A stretch of 64,000 nucleotides of DNA from positions 1,054,001 to 1,118,000 of the forward strand of contig JACKIC010000001.1 in NCBI GenBank assembly GCA_020638655.1, in the 5' to 3' direction. Below, piece by piece: positions 40,303 through 49,821 of the stretch. The notes beneath the pieces were generated by a model. The model had not been told where the DNA came from, did no database searches, and saw only the letters and a program-made list of their open reading frames with translations. Made by a program: the position numbers and the translations under genes. Position 1 is the first letter of the stretch, and each line of letters opens with the position of its first letter. The stretch comes from Planctomycetota bacterium (GTDB taxonomy: Bacteria; Planctomycetota; UBA1135; UBA2386).

Positions 40303-41640
40303 ATGCGCCCGATCCGCCAGCTGGCCCTCGACCGCCGCACGTTCCTGCGCGGCGCCGCGACCTGCATCGCGGTGCCGTGGCTCGAGGCGATGGCGCCGGC
40401 GCTGCGCCCGCTGCCGGCGGCGCCGCGGCGGGCCCTGTTCGTGTTCGCGCCGAACGGCGTCAACCAGCAGGCCTGGTCGATTGCCGGCCAGGGGCGCGAG
40501 GCGGTGCTCGACGGCACCTTGCTGCCGCTGCGCCCGTTGCAGCAGCGGCTCACGGTGTTCTCCGGGCTCGCGATCGAGGCCGGCAGGTCGCGCAAGGACG
40601 GGACCGGGGACCATGCCCGCGCCGCGGCGACGTTCCTCACCTGCCGGCGCGCGCGCAAGACCGGCGGCGCCGACATCGAGGTCGGCGTCTCGAGCGACCA
40701 GGTGATCGCGCAGGCGGTCGGTGACGCGACCCGGTTCCGGTCGCTCGAGGTCGGCATCGAGGCCGGCGCCGCCGCGGGCATCTGCGATTCGGGCTATTCC
40801 TGCGCCTACAGCAACAACATCAGCTGGCGCACGCCGAACGCGCCCGTCGCCAAGGAGACGTCGCCCAAGGCGGTGTTCGCGCGCTTGTTCGGCGACCCCG
40901 AGCGCATCGTCGATGCCGAGGCGCAGCGGCGGCAACGGGAGCGTTCGCGTTCGGTGCTCGACGCGGTGCTCGGCGACGCCAAGGCGCTCGCCGGCAAGGT
41001 CGGCGCCGCCGACGCGCGCAAGCTCGATCAGTATCTGCAGTCGGTGCGCGAGCTCGAACAGCGGCTGGAGCGCGCGCCCGACGAGGACGGGCCGCAGACG
41101 CCGTTGCCGGAAGGGTTGCTCGCCGCGGGCCGCCCGCTCGGCGAGAAGGTCGCGCTGATGTACGAACTGCTCGCGCTGGCGTTCGCGACCGACAGCACGC
41201 GCGTCGCGACCTTCATGCTCGGCAACGGCGGCAGCAACCTGAGCTACCCGTTCCTGGGCGTGCCCGAGAGCCACCACGAACTCAGCCACCACGGCGGCAA
41301 GCAGGACAAGCTCGCCGCGATCGCCAAGATCAACCGTTTCCACGCCGAGCAGTTCGCGGCGTTCCTGCAGCGCCTCGCCGCGCACGACGAAGGCGGCGCC
41401 GACCTGCTGGCGAGCAGCCTGATCGTCTACGGCTCGGGCATCGGCGACGGCAACCGCCACAACCACGACCACCTGCCGATCGTGCTCGCCGGCGAAGGTG
41501 GTGGCGCGGCTGCGGGGCGGGGTCACGTTGCGTTCGAGCGCGAGACGCCGATGGCGGACCTGCACCTCGCGGTGCAGCAGGCGATGGGTGTGGTGGCCGA
41601 GGAGTTCGCGGACAGCCGGGGGGCGTTGGCGCTGCGCTGA
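40303..41640 (+). CDS. DUF1552 protein, Tat-type export signal
   Basis: A 445-residue protein starting with a twin-arginine-like signal (LDRRTFLRGAATCIAVPWLE). The body follows DUF1552: RALFVFAPNGVNQQAW, a Cys-containing CDSGYSCAYSNNISW, a charged helical stretch KLDQYLQSVRELEQRLER, then VALMYELLALAFATDSTRV and LIVYGSGIGDGNRHNHDHLP near the C-terminus, whose His/Asp cluster could bind metal. DUF1552 is common in Planctomycetota and related phyla, often near cytochrome-type PSD genes, and is probably related to the alkaline-phosphatase-like DUF1501 group. Biochemical function unestablished. Translated outward by the Tat pathway if the signal works. Confidence 0.85.
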   Translation: MRPIRQLALDRRTFLRGAATCIAVPWLEAMAPALRPLPAAPRRALFVFAPNGVNQQAWSIAGQGREAVLDGTLLPLRPLQQRLTVFSGLAIEAGRSRKDGTGDHARAAATFLTCRRARKTGGADIEVGVSSDQVIAQAVGDATRFRSLEVGIEAGAAAGICDSGYSCAYSNNISWRTPNAPVAKETSPKAVFARLFGDPERIVDAEAQRRQRERSRSVLDAVLGDAKALAGKVGAADARKLDQYLQSVRELEQRLERAPDEDGPQTPLPEGLLAAGRPLGEKVALMYELLALAFATDSTRVATFMLGNGGSNLSYPFLGVPESHHELSHHGGKQDKLAAIAKINRFHAEQFAAFLQRLAAHDEGGADLLASSLIVYGSGIGDGNRHNHDHLPIVLAGEGGGAAAGRGHVAFERETPMADLHLAVQQAMGVVAEEFADSRGALALR

Positions 41641-41713
41641 GGCATTGGCCGGGCAGCGCCGGATTCCTGACCCCGCACCAACGGCCCCGCCGCCGCCCCC
41701 GTATCAGGCGGCC

Positions 41714-42874
41714 ATGCCGACCTCCACGCGCCGCTCGTTCCTGGCCTCGGTCGCCGCCGCGTCCGCCGCCGCGTCCGCCGCCGCCCCGCTGGCCGCCCGT
41801 TCGGCGCTGCGCGCGACGACGGCGCCCGACCCGCAGAAGATCCTCGTGCTCGGCGGCACGGGGTTCCTCGGCCCGCACTTCGTGCGCGCGGCGCTGGCGA
41901 AGGGGCACACGGTCACGCTGTTCAACCGGGGCAAGACCAACCCGGGCCTGTTCGCCGACCTCGAACAGCTGCGCGGCGATCGTGAGAAGGGCGATCTGCA
42001 GGCGCTGCAGGGGCGGCAATTCGACGCGGTCATCGACACCTCCGGCTACGTGCCGGCGCACGTCGAGGCGACCGCGAAGCTGTTCGCCGAGAGCGCCGCG
42101 CACTACCAGCTGATCAGCTCGATCTCGGTGTATCGCGCGTTCGGCGACAAGGCCGAGACGATCGACGAGAGCGCGGACGTCGCCGAGGTCGGCGACGAGG
42201 ACGTCGCCAAGGTCAGCACGATCCGGCAGTCGATGCCGTTCTACGGCGCGCTCAAGGCGCGCTGTGAGGCGGCGGCCGAGGCGGCGATGCCGGGCAAGGT
42301 CGCCAACATCCGGCCGGGCTTGATCGTCGGCCCCGGCGACAACAGCGACCGCTTCACGTGGTGGCCGGTGCGCATCGACAAGGGCGGCGAAGTGCTGTGC
42401 CCCGGCGACGAGGACGGACAAGTGCAGTTCGTCGACGTGCGCGACCTCGCCGAGTGGATGCTGGTGTGCGCCGAGCAGCGCGTCGCGGGCGTGTTCAACT
42501 GCACGGGCTTCCAGGGCCGCGTCGGCATGCGCGACGTGCTCTCGGCCTGCAAGTGTGCGACCAGCGTTGCGGTGACGCTCACGTTCGTCAGCGAGGAGTT
42601 CCTGCGCGAGAACGAGGTCGGCGCGTGGATGCAGATGCCGCTGTGGATCCCGCGCGAGGGGCGCACGGTCGTCGCCAACCGGCGCGCGATCGACAAGGGT
42701 CTGCGTTTCCGGCCGATCGCCGACACGGTTCGCGACACCCTGCACTGGGCCAAGACCGAGCGCGGCGACAAGCCGTTCGCGCGCACCGGCATCGAGGCCG
42801 AGCGCGAACAGCAGTTGTTGGCGAAGTGGCACTCCGCGGCGAAGTCCCGTGCGACCGGCGAAGCCGGCAAGTAG
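41714..42874 (+). CDS. Tat-signal NAD-dependent epimerase/dehydratase family protein
   Basis: A 386-residue extended-SDR protein with N-terminal TSTRRSFLASVAAASAAAS, a twin-arginine signal that exports proteins folded with cofactor. The Rossmann motif is ILVLGGTGFLGPHFVRAAL (about 40-58). The active-site region has SSISVYRAFGDKAE, with the usual YxxxK partly altered, and FYGALKARCE as an alternative Tyr-x-x-x-Lys. VNIRPG-like ANIRPGLIVGPGD and QFVDVRDLAEWML complete the fold. Such secreted epimerase-like proteins recur in planctomycetes; substrate unknown. The S46 peptidase gene starts 9 bp downstream behind a GGAAGGA Shine-Dalgarno sequence. Confidence 0.8.
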   Translation: MPTSTRRSFLASVAAASAAASAAAPLAARSALRATTAPDPQKILVLGGTGFLGPHFVRAALAKGHTVTLFNRGKTNPGLFADLEQLRGDREKGDLQALQGRQFDAVIDTSGYVPAHVEATAKLFAESAAHYQLISSISVYRAFGDKAETIDESADVAEVGDEDVAKVSTIRQSMPFYGALKARCEAAAEAAMPGKVANIRPGLIVGPGDNSDRFTWWPVRIDKGGEVLCPGDEDGQVQFVDVRDLAEWMLVCAEQRVAGVFNCTGFQGRVGMRDVLSACKCATSVAVTLTFVSEEFLRENEVGAWMQMPLWIPREGRTVVANRRAIDKGLRFRPIADTVRDTLHWAKTERGDKPFARTGIEAEREQQLLAKWHSAAKSRATGEAGK

Positions 42875-42883
42875 GAAGGAACC

Positions 42884-44905
42884 ATGACCCGACGCTCGCG
42901 CATGACGCTCGTGGTGTTCGCCGGCCTGCTGGCGCACCTTCCAGGCCAGGACGAACTGGGCCTCGGCAAGATGTGGACGTTCGAGCGGCCGCCGCTCGCC
43001 TACCTCGAGCGCGAGTACGGGTTCAAGGCCGACGAGCGCTGGTGGAACACGCTGCGCCTCGCCTCGCTGCGCTTCGGGCGCGGCTGTTCGGCGTCGTTCG
43101 TGTCGCCTCAGGGCCTGATCCTCACCAACCACCACTGCGCGCGCGACGCGATCTCGCAGGTGCAGGGCGACAGCGACTGGGTGCGCGACGGCTTCGTCGC
43201 CTCGGCGCTCGAGGACGAGGTGCGGCTGCCGGGCCTGACGGTGCAGCAGCTGGTCGCGATGCGCGACGTGACGGCGGCGGTCACCGCGGGCATCACCGCC
43301 GACATGGACGCGGCCGCGGCCGAGCAGCGGCGCGAGGCCAACAGCGAGGCGGTGCTGGCCGCGGCGCGCGAGGCGTCGCCCCGGTTGCAGCCGCAGCTCG
43401 TCAAGCTGTTCCAGGGCGGTGTCTGGCAGCTCTACGAGTACCGGATCTACGACGACATCCGGCTGGTGATGGCGCCGCACCTGCAGGTCTCGCACTTCGG
43501 CGGCGACCCCGACAACTTCGTCTATCCGCGCTACGCGGTCGACTTCTCGTTCTGCCGCGCCTACGAGGACGGCAAGCCCGCGGACACCTCGGCGCACTAC
43601 TTTCCGTGGGGCGACGGGCCCGGGGAGGGCGACCTCGTCTTCCTGACGGGCAACCCCGGCGGCACGCAGCGGCTCTTGACCAAGGCGCAGCTCGAATACC
43701 AGCGCGACGCGCGTTACCCGCGCATCCGCGAGCTGATCGACGCGCGCATCGACATCATGCGTGAGATGGCCGCGAGCGACCCCAAGCTCGAGAAGGCACT
43801 GCGCACGCGCATCCTCGGCTTCGAGAACGGCCAGAAGCTCTACCGCGGGGAACACGGGGCGCTGCTCGACCCCGGTTTCATGCGGCGCAAGGAGGTCGCC
43901 GAACAGGCGTTCCAGGCGCGCGCCAAGGCCGGTGGCGTCGCCGACGCCGGCGCGCTCTGGCAGCGCATCGCCGCGGTGGCCGCGAAGAAGCAAGCGCTCG
44001 AGGCGCCGCTCAACTTCCAGTCGACGGGCGGATCACCGCTGTTGCTGCGGGCCATGGCGCTGGTCGAGTACGCGGCGACCGGCGACGCGGCCAAGGCCGA
44101 TCGCGCGCGCGCGGTGGTGATCGCCGACGATCCGCTGCAGGCGGCGTTCTTCGTCGATCACCTGACGCGCGCGACGCGCTGGCTGCCCAAGGACGACGCC
44201 TACCTGCACGCGCTGCTCGGCGGACGCACGCCGGCCGACGCGGCGCAGCAGCTCGCGGCCGGCAGCCACCTCGGCGACAACCAGATCGTGGACCAGCTGA
44301 TCCGCGGCGGCGCCGCGGCGATCGACGCCAGCCGCGATCCCGCGCTGCAGATCGCGCGGGTGTTGCTGCCGCTGGTCGAACGCAACCAGGCGGCGCAGGC
44401 GGCGATCGAGGCCGAGGAGAACCAGCTCGGCGCGGAGCTCGCCCAACTGCTGTTCCAGATCTACGGCAACGACGTCACGCCGGACGCGACCTTCACCCTG
44501 CGCTTCTCCGACGGCCGCGTCGCCGGCTACGCCTACAACGGCACGATCGCGCCGTCGCATACGTCGTTCTACGGCATGTTCGCGCGCAACAGCGAGTTCG
44601 GCGACCGGCACCCGTTCGACCTGCCGCAGCAGTGGCTGTTGGCGAAGGACCGCATCGATCCGACCACGCCGCTCGACTTCGTCTGCACGGTGGACTCGAC
44701 GGGCGGCAACTCGGGCAGCCCGCTCGTCGACGAGGAGGGGCACCTCGCCGGACTGCTGTTCGACGGCAACATCGAGTCGCTCGCCAACGAGTTCCTCTAC
44801 GGCGAGCGCGTCGAGCGCAGCGTCTGCGTGCACCCGCGCGCGATCGTCGAGACGCTGCGCAAGGTCTACGACGCGCGGCGTCTGTTGCGCGAGATCCGGC
44901 GCTGA
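42884..44905 (+). CDS. S46-family serine dipeptidyl peptidase (DPP7/DPP11-like)
   Basis: A 673-residue secreted peptidase with N-terminal signal (MTLVVFAGLLAHLPGQ). S46 enzymes remove dipeptides from peptide N-termini in the periplasm. Catalytic triad: His84 in LTNHHCARD, an Asp near 219 in YPRYAVDFSFC, and Ser about 610 in STGGNSGSPLVD. A large helical insertion typical of S46 lies between. The residue after the nucleophile strand in LLFDGN is Gly, as in DPP7-type enzymes preferring hydrophobic P1 residues, whereas acidic-preferring DPP11 has Arg; this assignment is from memory. Good Shine-Dalgarno GGAAGGA. Probably in an operon with the epimerase. Confidence 0.9.
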   Translation: MTRRSRMTLVVFAGLLAHLPGQDELGLGKMWTFERPPLAYLEREYGFKADERWWNTLRLASLRFGRGCSASFVSPQGLILTNHHCARDAISQVQGDSDWVRDGFVASALEDEVRLPGLTVQQLVAMRDVTAAVTAGITADMDAAAAEQRREANSEAVLAAAREASPRLQPQLVKLFQGGVWQLYEYRIYDDIRLVMAPHLQVSHFGGDPDNFVYPRYAVDFSFCRAYEDGKPADTSAHYFPWGDGPGEGDLVFLTGNPGGTQRLLTKAQLEYQRDARYPRIRELIDARIDIMREMAASDPKLEKALRTRILGFENGQKLYRGEHGALLDPGFMRRKEVAEQAFQARAKAGGVADAGALWQRIAAVAAKKQALEAPLNFQSTGGSPLLLRAMALVEYAATGDAAKADRARAVVIADDPLQAAFFVDHLTRATRWLPKDDAYLHALLGGRTPADAAQQLAAGSHLGDNQIVDQLIRGGAAAIDASRDPALQIARVLLPLVERNQAAQAAIEAEENQLGAELAQLLFQIYGNDVTPDATFTLRFSDGRVAGYAYNGTIAPSHTSFYGMFARNSEFGDRHPFDLPQQWLLAKDRIDPTTPLDFVCTVDSTGGNSGSPLVDEEGHLAGLLFDGNIESLANEFLYGERVERSVCVHPRAIVETLRKVYDARRLLREIRR

Positions 44906-44932
44906 CCGCCGGACCCCGCGCGCGGCCGCGGC

Positions 44933-47173
44933 TCAGCCGCCGCTGGTCTGCAGCACACCCGCGACGTAGCGCGGCGCGTCGTCGATCGTCGGCATCGCGC
45001 CGATCGCCGGATCCTCGTAGGGCGTGCTGTCGGGCGCCGTGATCGGCGTGCCGTCGAGGTCGAAGCCCTGGGCCGCGTAGACGGTGCTCGGGCTGCCGAC
45101 CTCGACCATGATCTGCTCGCCTTCGAGCTGCTTGACCTTGTAGGTCGACTGGCCGCTGGTGAGGGTCGCGCCCGTGGGAATGTTGAACAGCGGGTACCAG
45201 CGGTTGTCGGCGCTGCTCTCCTCGTAGGGCACGCCGTGCAGGTCGCTGCCGTTCCACTCGACGAAGAACGTGCGGCCGTGGTAGGGCGAGCCGGTTTCGT
45301 CGTGCACGTACGAGAAGCGCAGCGGCGCCTCGAAGCTCACGTACTGGTCGTTGCCGTCCTTGAGCGCGCGCAGCTGGTTCCAGTCGTTGGAGCCGATGCG
45401 CCAGTCGAAGGTCGTCGTCTGCGTCGACATGTCGTTGAACGACGCCAGCGGCGCCGGGAACAGCGGGCCGCAGTTGAGCCCGAACATGCCTGGACCCTGC
45501 GTGATCGTGACGCCGTTGGCGAGGTTCACGTCGACGCTGCCGAGTTGCAGCATCAGCGTCTCCTTGTCGAAGACGTAGGTCTGGTTGCCCGAGTTGACGG
45601 CCGTCGCGTCCGAGAGGTACGGCGAGTCGCCGCCGATGAAGTTGGCCTGGGTGTTGGTGATGGCCGCGTCCAGCATGTGGAAGTAGCCGTAGAGCGTCAG
45701 GTCGCCGTTGGCCATGTCGGGCGAGTCGGCGGTGATGACCTCGGTCGACCACACGTAGGCCGGCACCGAGCCGGTGATCGAGGCCGGCCACGACATCTCG
45801 ACGGTGCCGCGCGCCTGGCTCCAGAAGTTGAGCCACGCGCCGGTCGGGAGCGTGCCGCCGAACGCCGACGGCGTGACCGCCTGCCACGAGCCGTTGCTGC
45901 GCTGCGCGACGATCTGGAAGGCGCTGCCGTCGAAGCGCACGCGCTGTTCGACGCCCGCGACCGGGTCGAAGTACTCGAGGTCCTCGCCGGCGATGTCGGC
46001 GAGGGTGAGCGACGCGCGCGAGCGCTTCTCGAGGCGGCCGGGAACGACCACCACGGTGTAGGGCGTCGTCGTGCTCGAACCGAAGTTCTGGCGGTAGACG
46101 GTCTGACCGTTGGTCAGCGCGACGGTGTCCGGGAACCAGATGCCGTGGTAGCCGGCCCAGCCCTGCGCGCCGTTGGCGTCGCGGATCGGGAAGCCCGACA
46201 GCTGCTCGACGCGTTCCTCGGTGGTGTTGTCGTAGAGGCCGTAGCGGAACACGTAGGTGTCGAAGTCGTTGCGATCGAGCACGCTCAGGGTGTTGCTGTT
46301 GGCGACGTCGCGGCGCGCGACGTAGTCGGCGTTGAACTGCAGCTGGAACTCGCCCTGCTCGGTCGAGGGCGTGCCGCCGGGGTTGAACACGCTCTTCCAC
46401 TCCGAGTAGGCGCGCCCGGTCTCCGCCGCGGGATCACCGATCACGTGCACGCGTTCGCGCATCGCGAAGTCGCCGACGCCGACGCTGCCGTCGGGGTCGC
46501 CCTTCCACATGTAGAACTCGACCTCGCTCTGGCTGTCGTTGCGCGGCACGGTGCGCATGTAGCCCTGAAACATCGTGTTCGTGCTGGTCGCGGGGTCGGT
46601 CGCCAGCAGGTTCTTGAACGTGAGCGAGATGTTGCCGAGTGGCTGCGCATCGCTGGGCTCCTCGGTGACGACGAGGTGCCCGTAGATGATCGACTCGACC
46701 GAGAGGCCCATCGACTCGTCCTGCTTGATCCAGAAGGAGACGTGCTGCGGCGCCGAGTTGTTGGCGCGCGTGGAGTTGACGAGCCACTCCTCGTAGACCG
46801 GGCCGCTTTGACCGCGTTCGCCGCCGCCGCCGCCGCGCGAGGTGTCCTCGACGAGGCACAGGTAGGGACCCGCGTTGGTCTGCTCCCAGTAGTGCGTCTG
46901 GCTGAGGCTCGACAGGATCATGTTGACGGTGTCGAGCGACTTCATCGAGTCGTCGCGCACCCACATGTTGGTGGGGTCGGTCTGGAAGTCGCTGCCGTCG
47001 ACGCCGCGCACGCCGCGCGGCAGGCGCACGGTGCTCGGCGAACCGCCGCTCGACTCGATGATCGTGACTTGCTCGGGCCCTTGCAGGCCGCTGATCGATC
47101 CGGTCGAGCCGCCGCCGCCGCCGCAGGCGGTGAGGGCGACGCCGAGGGCCAATGAGACGAGGATGCGTGACAT
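44933..47173 (-). CDS. Large lipoprotein of unknown function
   Basis: A 746-residue lipoprotein: MSRILVSLALGVALTAC followed by a Gly run. A strong Shine-Dalgarno (GGAGAGGAA) lies just upstream of ATG 47173, ruling out the longer reading frame. The body is beta-rich with many aromatic residues and acidic loops (RAYSEWKSVFNPGG, FRYGLYDNTTEERVEQL, AYVWSTEVITADSPDMANG, FFVEWNGSDLHGVPYEES). A Gly-rich insert (SRGGGGGERGQ) lies near 150. No known domain or active site is evident. It is a single gene between the S46 peptidase (convergent) and the exporter operon. Surface or outer-membrane location is inferred from the lipobox. Confidence 0.7.
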   Translation of the reverse strand: MSRILVSLALGVALTACGGGGGSTGSISGLQGPEQVTIIESSGGSPSTVRLPRGVRGVDGSDFQTDPTNMWVRDDSMKSLDTVNMILSSLSQTHYWEQTNAGPYLCLVEDTSRGGGGGERGQSGPVYEEWLVNSTRANNSAPQHVSFWIKQDESMGLSVESIIYGHLVVTEEPSDAQPLGNISLTFKNLLATDPATSTNTMFQGYMRTVPRNDSQSEVEFYMWKGDPDGSVGVGDFAMRERVHVIGDPAAETGRAYSEWKSVFNPGGTPSTEQGEFQLQFNADYVARRDVANSNTLSVLDRNDFDTYVFRYGLYDNTTEERVEQLSGFPIRDANGAQGWAGYHGIWFPDTVALTNGQTVYRQNFGSSTTTPYTVVVVPGRLEKRSRASLTLADIAGEDLEYFDPVAGVEQRVRFDGSAFQIVAQRSNGSWQAVTPSAFGGTLPTGAWLNFWSQARGTVEMSWPASITGSVPAYVWSTEVITADSPDMANGDLTLYGYFHMLDAAITNTQANFIGGDSPYLSDATAVNSGNQTYVFDKETLMLQLGSVDVNLANGVTITQGPGMFGLNCGPLFPAPLASFNDMSTQTTTFDWRIGSNDWNQLRALKDGNDQYVSFEAPLRFSYVHDETGSPYHGRTFFVEWNGSDLHGVPYEESSADNRWYPLFNIPTGATLTSGQSTYKVKQLEGEQIMVEVGSPSTVYAAQGFDLDGTPITAPDSTPYEDPAIGAMPTIDDAPRYVAGVLQTSGG

Positions 47174-47298
47174 CTTCTGGGTTCCTCTCCAGGTGGGGTT
47201 GACGGGCGACCGGAAGCCGGTCGTGCCCGTGCCATCGGCAGTTCGGCGCGCGGTGTTGAGCGCGAACCGAACCGGGTGGGACCCCACGGTCACGTCGG

Positions 47299-47335
47299 CC
47301 GCCCAAGCGCTGTGCGGGGCGGCGCTTGGGGGCGG
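47299..47335 (-). terminator. Strong stem-loop ending the exporter operon
   Basis: CCCAAGCGC (47302-47310) pairs exactly with GCGCTTGGG (47322-47330) around an 11-nt loop, and CCG (47299-47301) can pair with CGG (47333-47335). It begins immediately after the TolC-family stop codon on the minus strand. No U-tract, but stem strength and position fit a terminator. Confidence 0.55.
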
Positions 47336-48748
47336 TCAGCCGCCGGCGGCCGGGGCTGGGGGCACCGCGCCGCCGAGCGCCTTCTGCAGCGCCGCGAACT
47401 GGCGCACGAGCTCGGTGTCGCTGCCCGCGAACTGGTCGGCGAGGTCGAGGCGGCTCTGCTCGGCGTTGAGCACCGCGGTGAAGTCGTCGAGGCCGGCCGT
47501 GAAGCGCTGCTGCGCGAGCTGCCGTTCGCGCTCGGCCGCGTCGACGGCGACGCGCAGCTGCTCGCGGCGCACCCGCTCCTGCTGCAGCGCGTGCGCGGCG
47601 TTCTCGACCTCCTCGAACGCGCGCAGCACGGTCTGCTCGAGCTCGTTGCGGCGCACCTCGATCCCGGCTTCCTCGACGGCGATCTGCTCGGCCACGCTGC
47701 CGCCGCGGAACAGTGGCAGGCGCACGGCCGGGCCGCCGCTGAGCGCGCGGCTGCCGGACTCGAACAGGTCGCTCGCGTCGTCGGCCTGCACCCCGAAGAA
47801 GCCGGTCAGGCTCAGCCGTGGCCAGCGGTCGGCGAGCGCGGCGCCCAGGCGCGCGGTGGCGGCGTGCATCGCGGCGTCGGCGGCGCGCACGTCGGGGCGG
47901 CGGCGGACCAGGTCGGCCGGCAGACCGAGCGCGACGACGTCGGGCACGGGTTGCAGCGTCGCGGCGTCACGTAGCTGCGCGACCAGGTGATCGGGCGTGT
48001 CGCCGACCAATACCGCGAGGCGGTTGGCGGCCAGGTGCCAGTCGCGCTCCTGCTGCGGCAGGCGCGAACGCGCCGCGGCGAGCAGGCGCTCGGCGCTGGC
48101 GATCTCGAGCTCGTTGCCGAGGCCGCCGCGCACCCGGGCCGTGTTGACCGCGACGAGGTCTTCGGCGGTGCGCACGCTGGCCATGGCGAACTCTCGGCGC
48201 TGCGTCGCGCCGACCAGGTCGGCGTAGGCGACGACGACCTCGGCGACCAGCGACAAGGTCAAGGCGTCGGCGTCGGCTGCCGCGAGCTGCACCTCGGCGT
48301 CGCCTGCCTCGGCGAGGCGCGAGATGCGGCCGAACAGGTCGAGCTCCCAGCTCGCGTCGAAGCCCAGCGAGAAGGTGTTGTAGTGCACGCCGCGCACCGG
48401 CGACGGCGTCGACTCGGTGGTGCGCGTGCGCGTCGCGCTGCCGGTCGCGTCGAGCTGCGGCCACAGCGGCGCGGCGGCGAGACCGGCGGCGGCGCGGGCC
48501 TGCTGGATGCGCGAGGTCGCGGCGCGGCGGTCGCGGTTGTCGGCGAGCGCCCGTTCGATCAGCGCGTCGAGCTGCGGCGTGCCGAGCGCGCGCCACCACG
48601 CCGCGTCGGGCAGGGCGTCGCGCGAGGCTGCAGCGGCACCCGCGGTCCAGTCGCCGGCGGTGGGCAGCGGCGGCGTCTCGTAGTCCGGCCCACTCGCGCA
48701 GGCCGTCGCCAGCAAGGCGAACGCGCCGGTGACCAGCTCGCGGCGCAT
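47336..48748 (-). CDS. NodT/TolC-family outer-membrane efflux lipoprotein
   Basis: A 470-residue outer-membrane channel of the RND-type NodT class. Signal MRRELVTGAFALLATAC gives a lipidated Cys17. The family body follows: ASGPDYETPPLP, ALPDAAWWRALGTPQLDALIERAL, SWELDLFGRISRLAEAGDA, RPDVRAADAAMHAATARLG, then VEEAGIEVRRNELEQTVLRAF and the long coiled-coil hairpins of TolC proteins. Last gene of a minus-strand operon: its ATG overlaps the stop of the HlyD-type gene as TGATG. It should complete a tripartite pump across both membranes. Confidence 0.9.
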   Translation of the reverse strand: MRRELVTGAFALLATACASGPDYETPPLPTAGDWTAGAAAASRDALPDAAWWRALGTPQLDALIERALADNRDRRAATSRIQQARAAAGLAAAPLWPQLDATGSATRTRTTESTPSPVRGVHYNTFSLGFDASWELDLFGRISRLAEAGDAEVQLAAADADALTLSLVAEVVVAYADLVGATQRREFAMASVRTAEDLVAVNTARVRGGLGNELEIASAERLLAAARSRLPQQERDWHLAANRLAVLVGDTPDHLVAQLRDAATLQPVPDVVALGLPADLVRRRPDVRAADAAMHAATARLGAALADRWPRLSLTGFFGVQADDASDLFESGSRALSGGPAVRLPLFRGGSVAEQIAVEEAGIEVRRNELEQTVLRAFEEVENAAHALQQERVRREQLRVAVDAAERERQLAQQRFTAGLDDFTAVLNAEQSRLDLADQFAGSDTELVRQFAALQKALGGAVPPAPAAGG

Positions 48749-49821
48749 CACTTCTTGCCCTCGCCGGGCGCCACGATCGCCTCGATCGACACGTCGACGA
48801 GCTGGCCGACCTGCACCGGCAGTGTCTTGGGGTCGAAGGCGTAGAGCACCTGCAGCACGCGCGTATCGACCTGTTCGCGACTGCTGCCGGACAGCGAACG
48901 CTTGGGGATCATCAGCGGCTCGATCGCGACGAAGCGCAGGTCGGTCGACAGCTGCGGGTTGCCGCGCACGAACGCGCGCGCCTTGGCGTCGGGGCGCAGG
49001 CGCCAGACGTCCATCTCGTCGATGTCGGCGCGCACGTGCAGCGTCGACACGTCGCCGAGCACGACCACGGGGTCGGCAGAAGGGCCCGCGGCGGCGTACT
49101 CGCCGACCCGCACGTTGACCTGCAGGACCTTGCCCGCGAACGGCGCGAGCACACGCAGCTGGTCGACCTCGGCCTGCGCGGTGGCTACCGAAGCGGCTGC
49201 GGCGTCGCGCTTCGCCGCGGCGACGTCGAGGTCGGCCTGCCACGCGCCGGCTTCGACGAGCGCGAGCTGCGCCTCTGCTTCGGCCAGCGCAGCGCGGGCG
49301 ACCAGCACCGCGGACTCGCGCTGCGAGAGGTTCTCACGACTGACCGCGCGCGGGTCGCCGACGCTGTTGGCGAGCGCGAGCAGCTTCTCGGCGTCGGCGA
49401 GCTGGGCCTTGCGTTGTTCGACGGTCGCCCGGCGCGGCGCGACGTCCTCGGCGCGCGGCAGCGCGCGCAGCCGCGCGATCTCCTGTTCGGTGCTGGCGAG
49501 CTGGGCCTTGTTGGCGAGCAGTCGCGCCTGCGCGTCGCGGTCGTCGATCTGCAGCAGCAGCGCGCCGGCCTCGACCATGCTGCCGATGTCGTGCGGCAGC
49601 GCGGTGACCAGCCCCGGGCGCGCGACGCCGAGCGCGACGTCGCGGCTTTGCGCCTCGATCACGCCGGTCGCGGAGACCCGCGTCGGGAACGGCGAGGTCG
49701 CCGGTGTGGTCAAACCCGGCGTCGGCGGCGTCACCGTGTCACCCTTGCGCACGGTCCACGCGGCGAGGCCGATGCCGGCGAGCGACAACACGGGCAGGAC
49801 GAACAGGCGGAAGATCATCAT
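48748..49821 (-). CDS. HlyD/DevB-like membrane fusion protein
   Basis: A 357-residue periplasmic adaptor with one N-terminal membrane segment (MMIFRLFVLPVLSLAGIGLAA, split by Leu/Val). A biotinyl-lipoyl-like half motif VTALPHDIGSMVEAGALLLQI (about 72-92) is followed by a long alpha-helical coiled-coil hairpin (residues about 95-215, rich in Ala/Glu/Gln/Arg) and the second lipoyl half with LAPFAGKVLQVNVRVGEY. It bridges the inner-membrane ABC permease and the outer-membrane channel. Translationally coupled on both sides: ATGA overlap with the ATPase gene and TGATG with the channel gene. Confidence 0.9.
   Translation of the reverse strand: MMIFRLFVLPVLSLAGIGLAAWTVRKGDTVTPPTPGLTTPATSPFPTRVSATGVIEAQSRDVALGVARPGLVTALPHDIGSMVEAGALLLQIDDRDAQARLLANKAQLASTEQEIARLRALPRAEDVAPRRATVEQRKAQLADAEKLLALANSVGDPRAVSRENLSQRESAVLVARAALAEAEAQLALVEAGAWQADLDVAAAKRDAAAASVATAQAEVDQLRVLAPFAGKVLQVNVRVGEYAAAGPSADPVVVLGDVSTLHVRADIDEMDVWRLRPDAKARAFVRGNPQLSTDLRFVAIEPLMIPKRSLSGSSREQVDTRVLQVLYAFDPKTLPVQVGQLVDVSIEAIVAPGEGKK

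Noticed and set aside
47174..47293. N-terminal extension of the lipoprotein gene to 47293
   Set aside because: The strong Shine-Dalgarno before ATG 47173 and the lipoprotein signal starting there make the extension untranslated.
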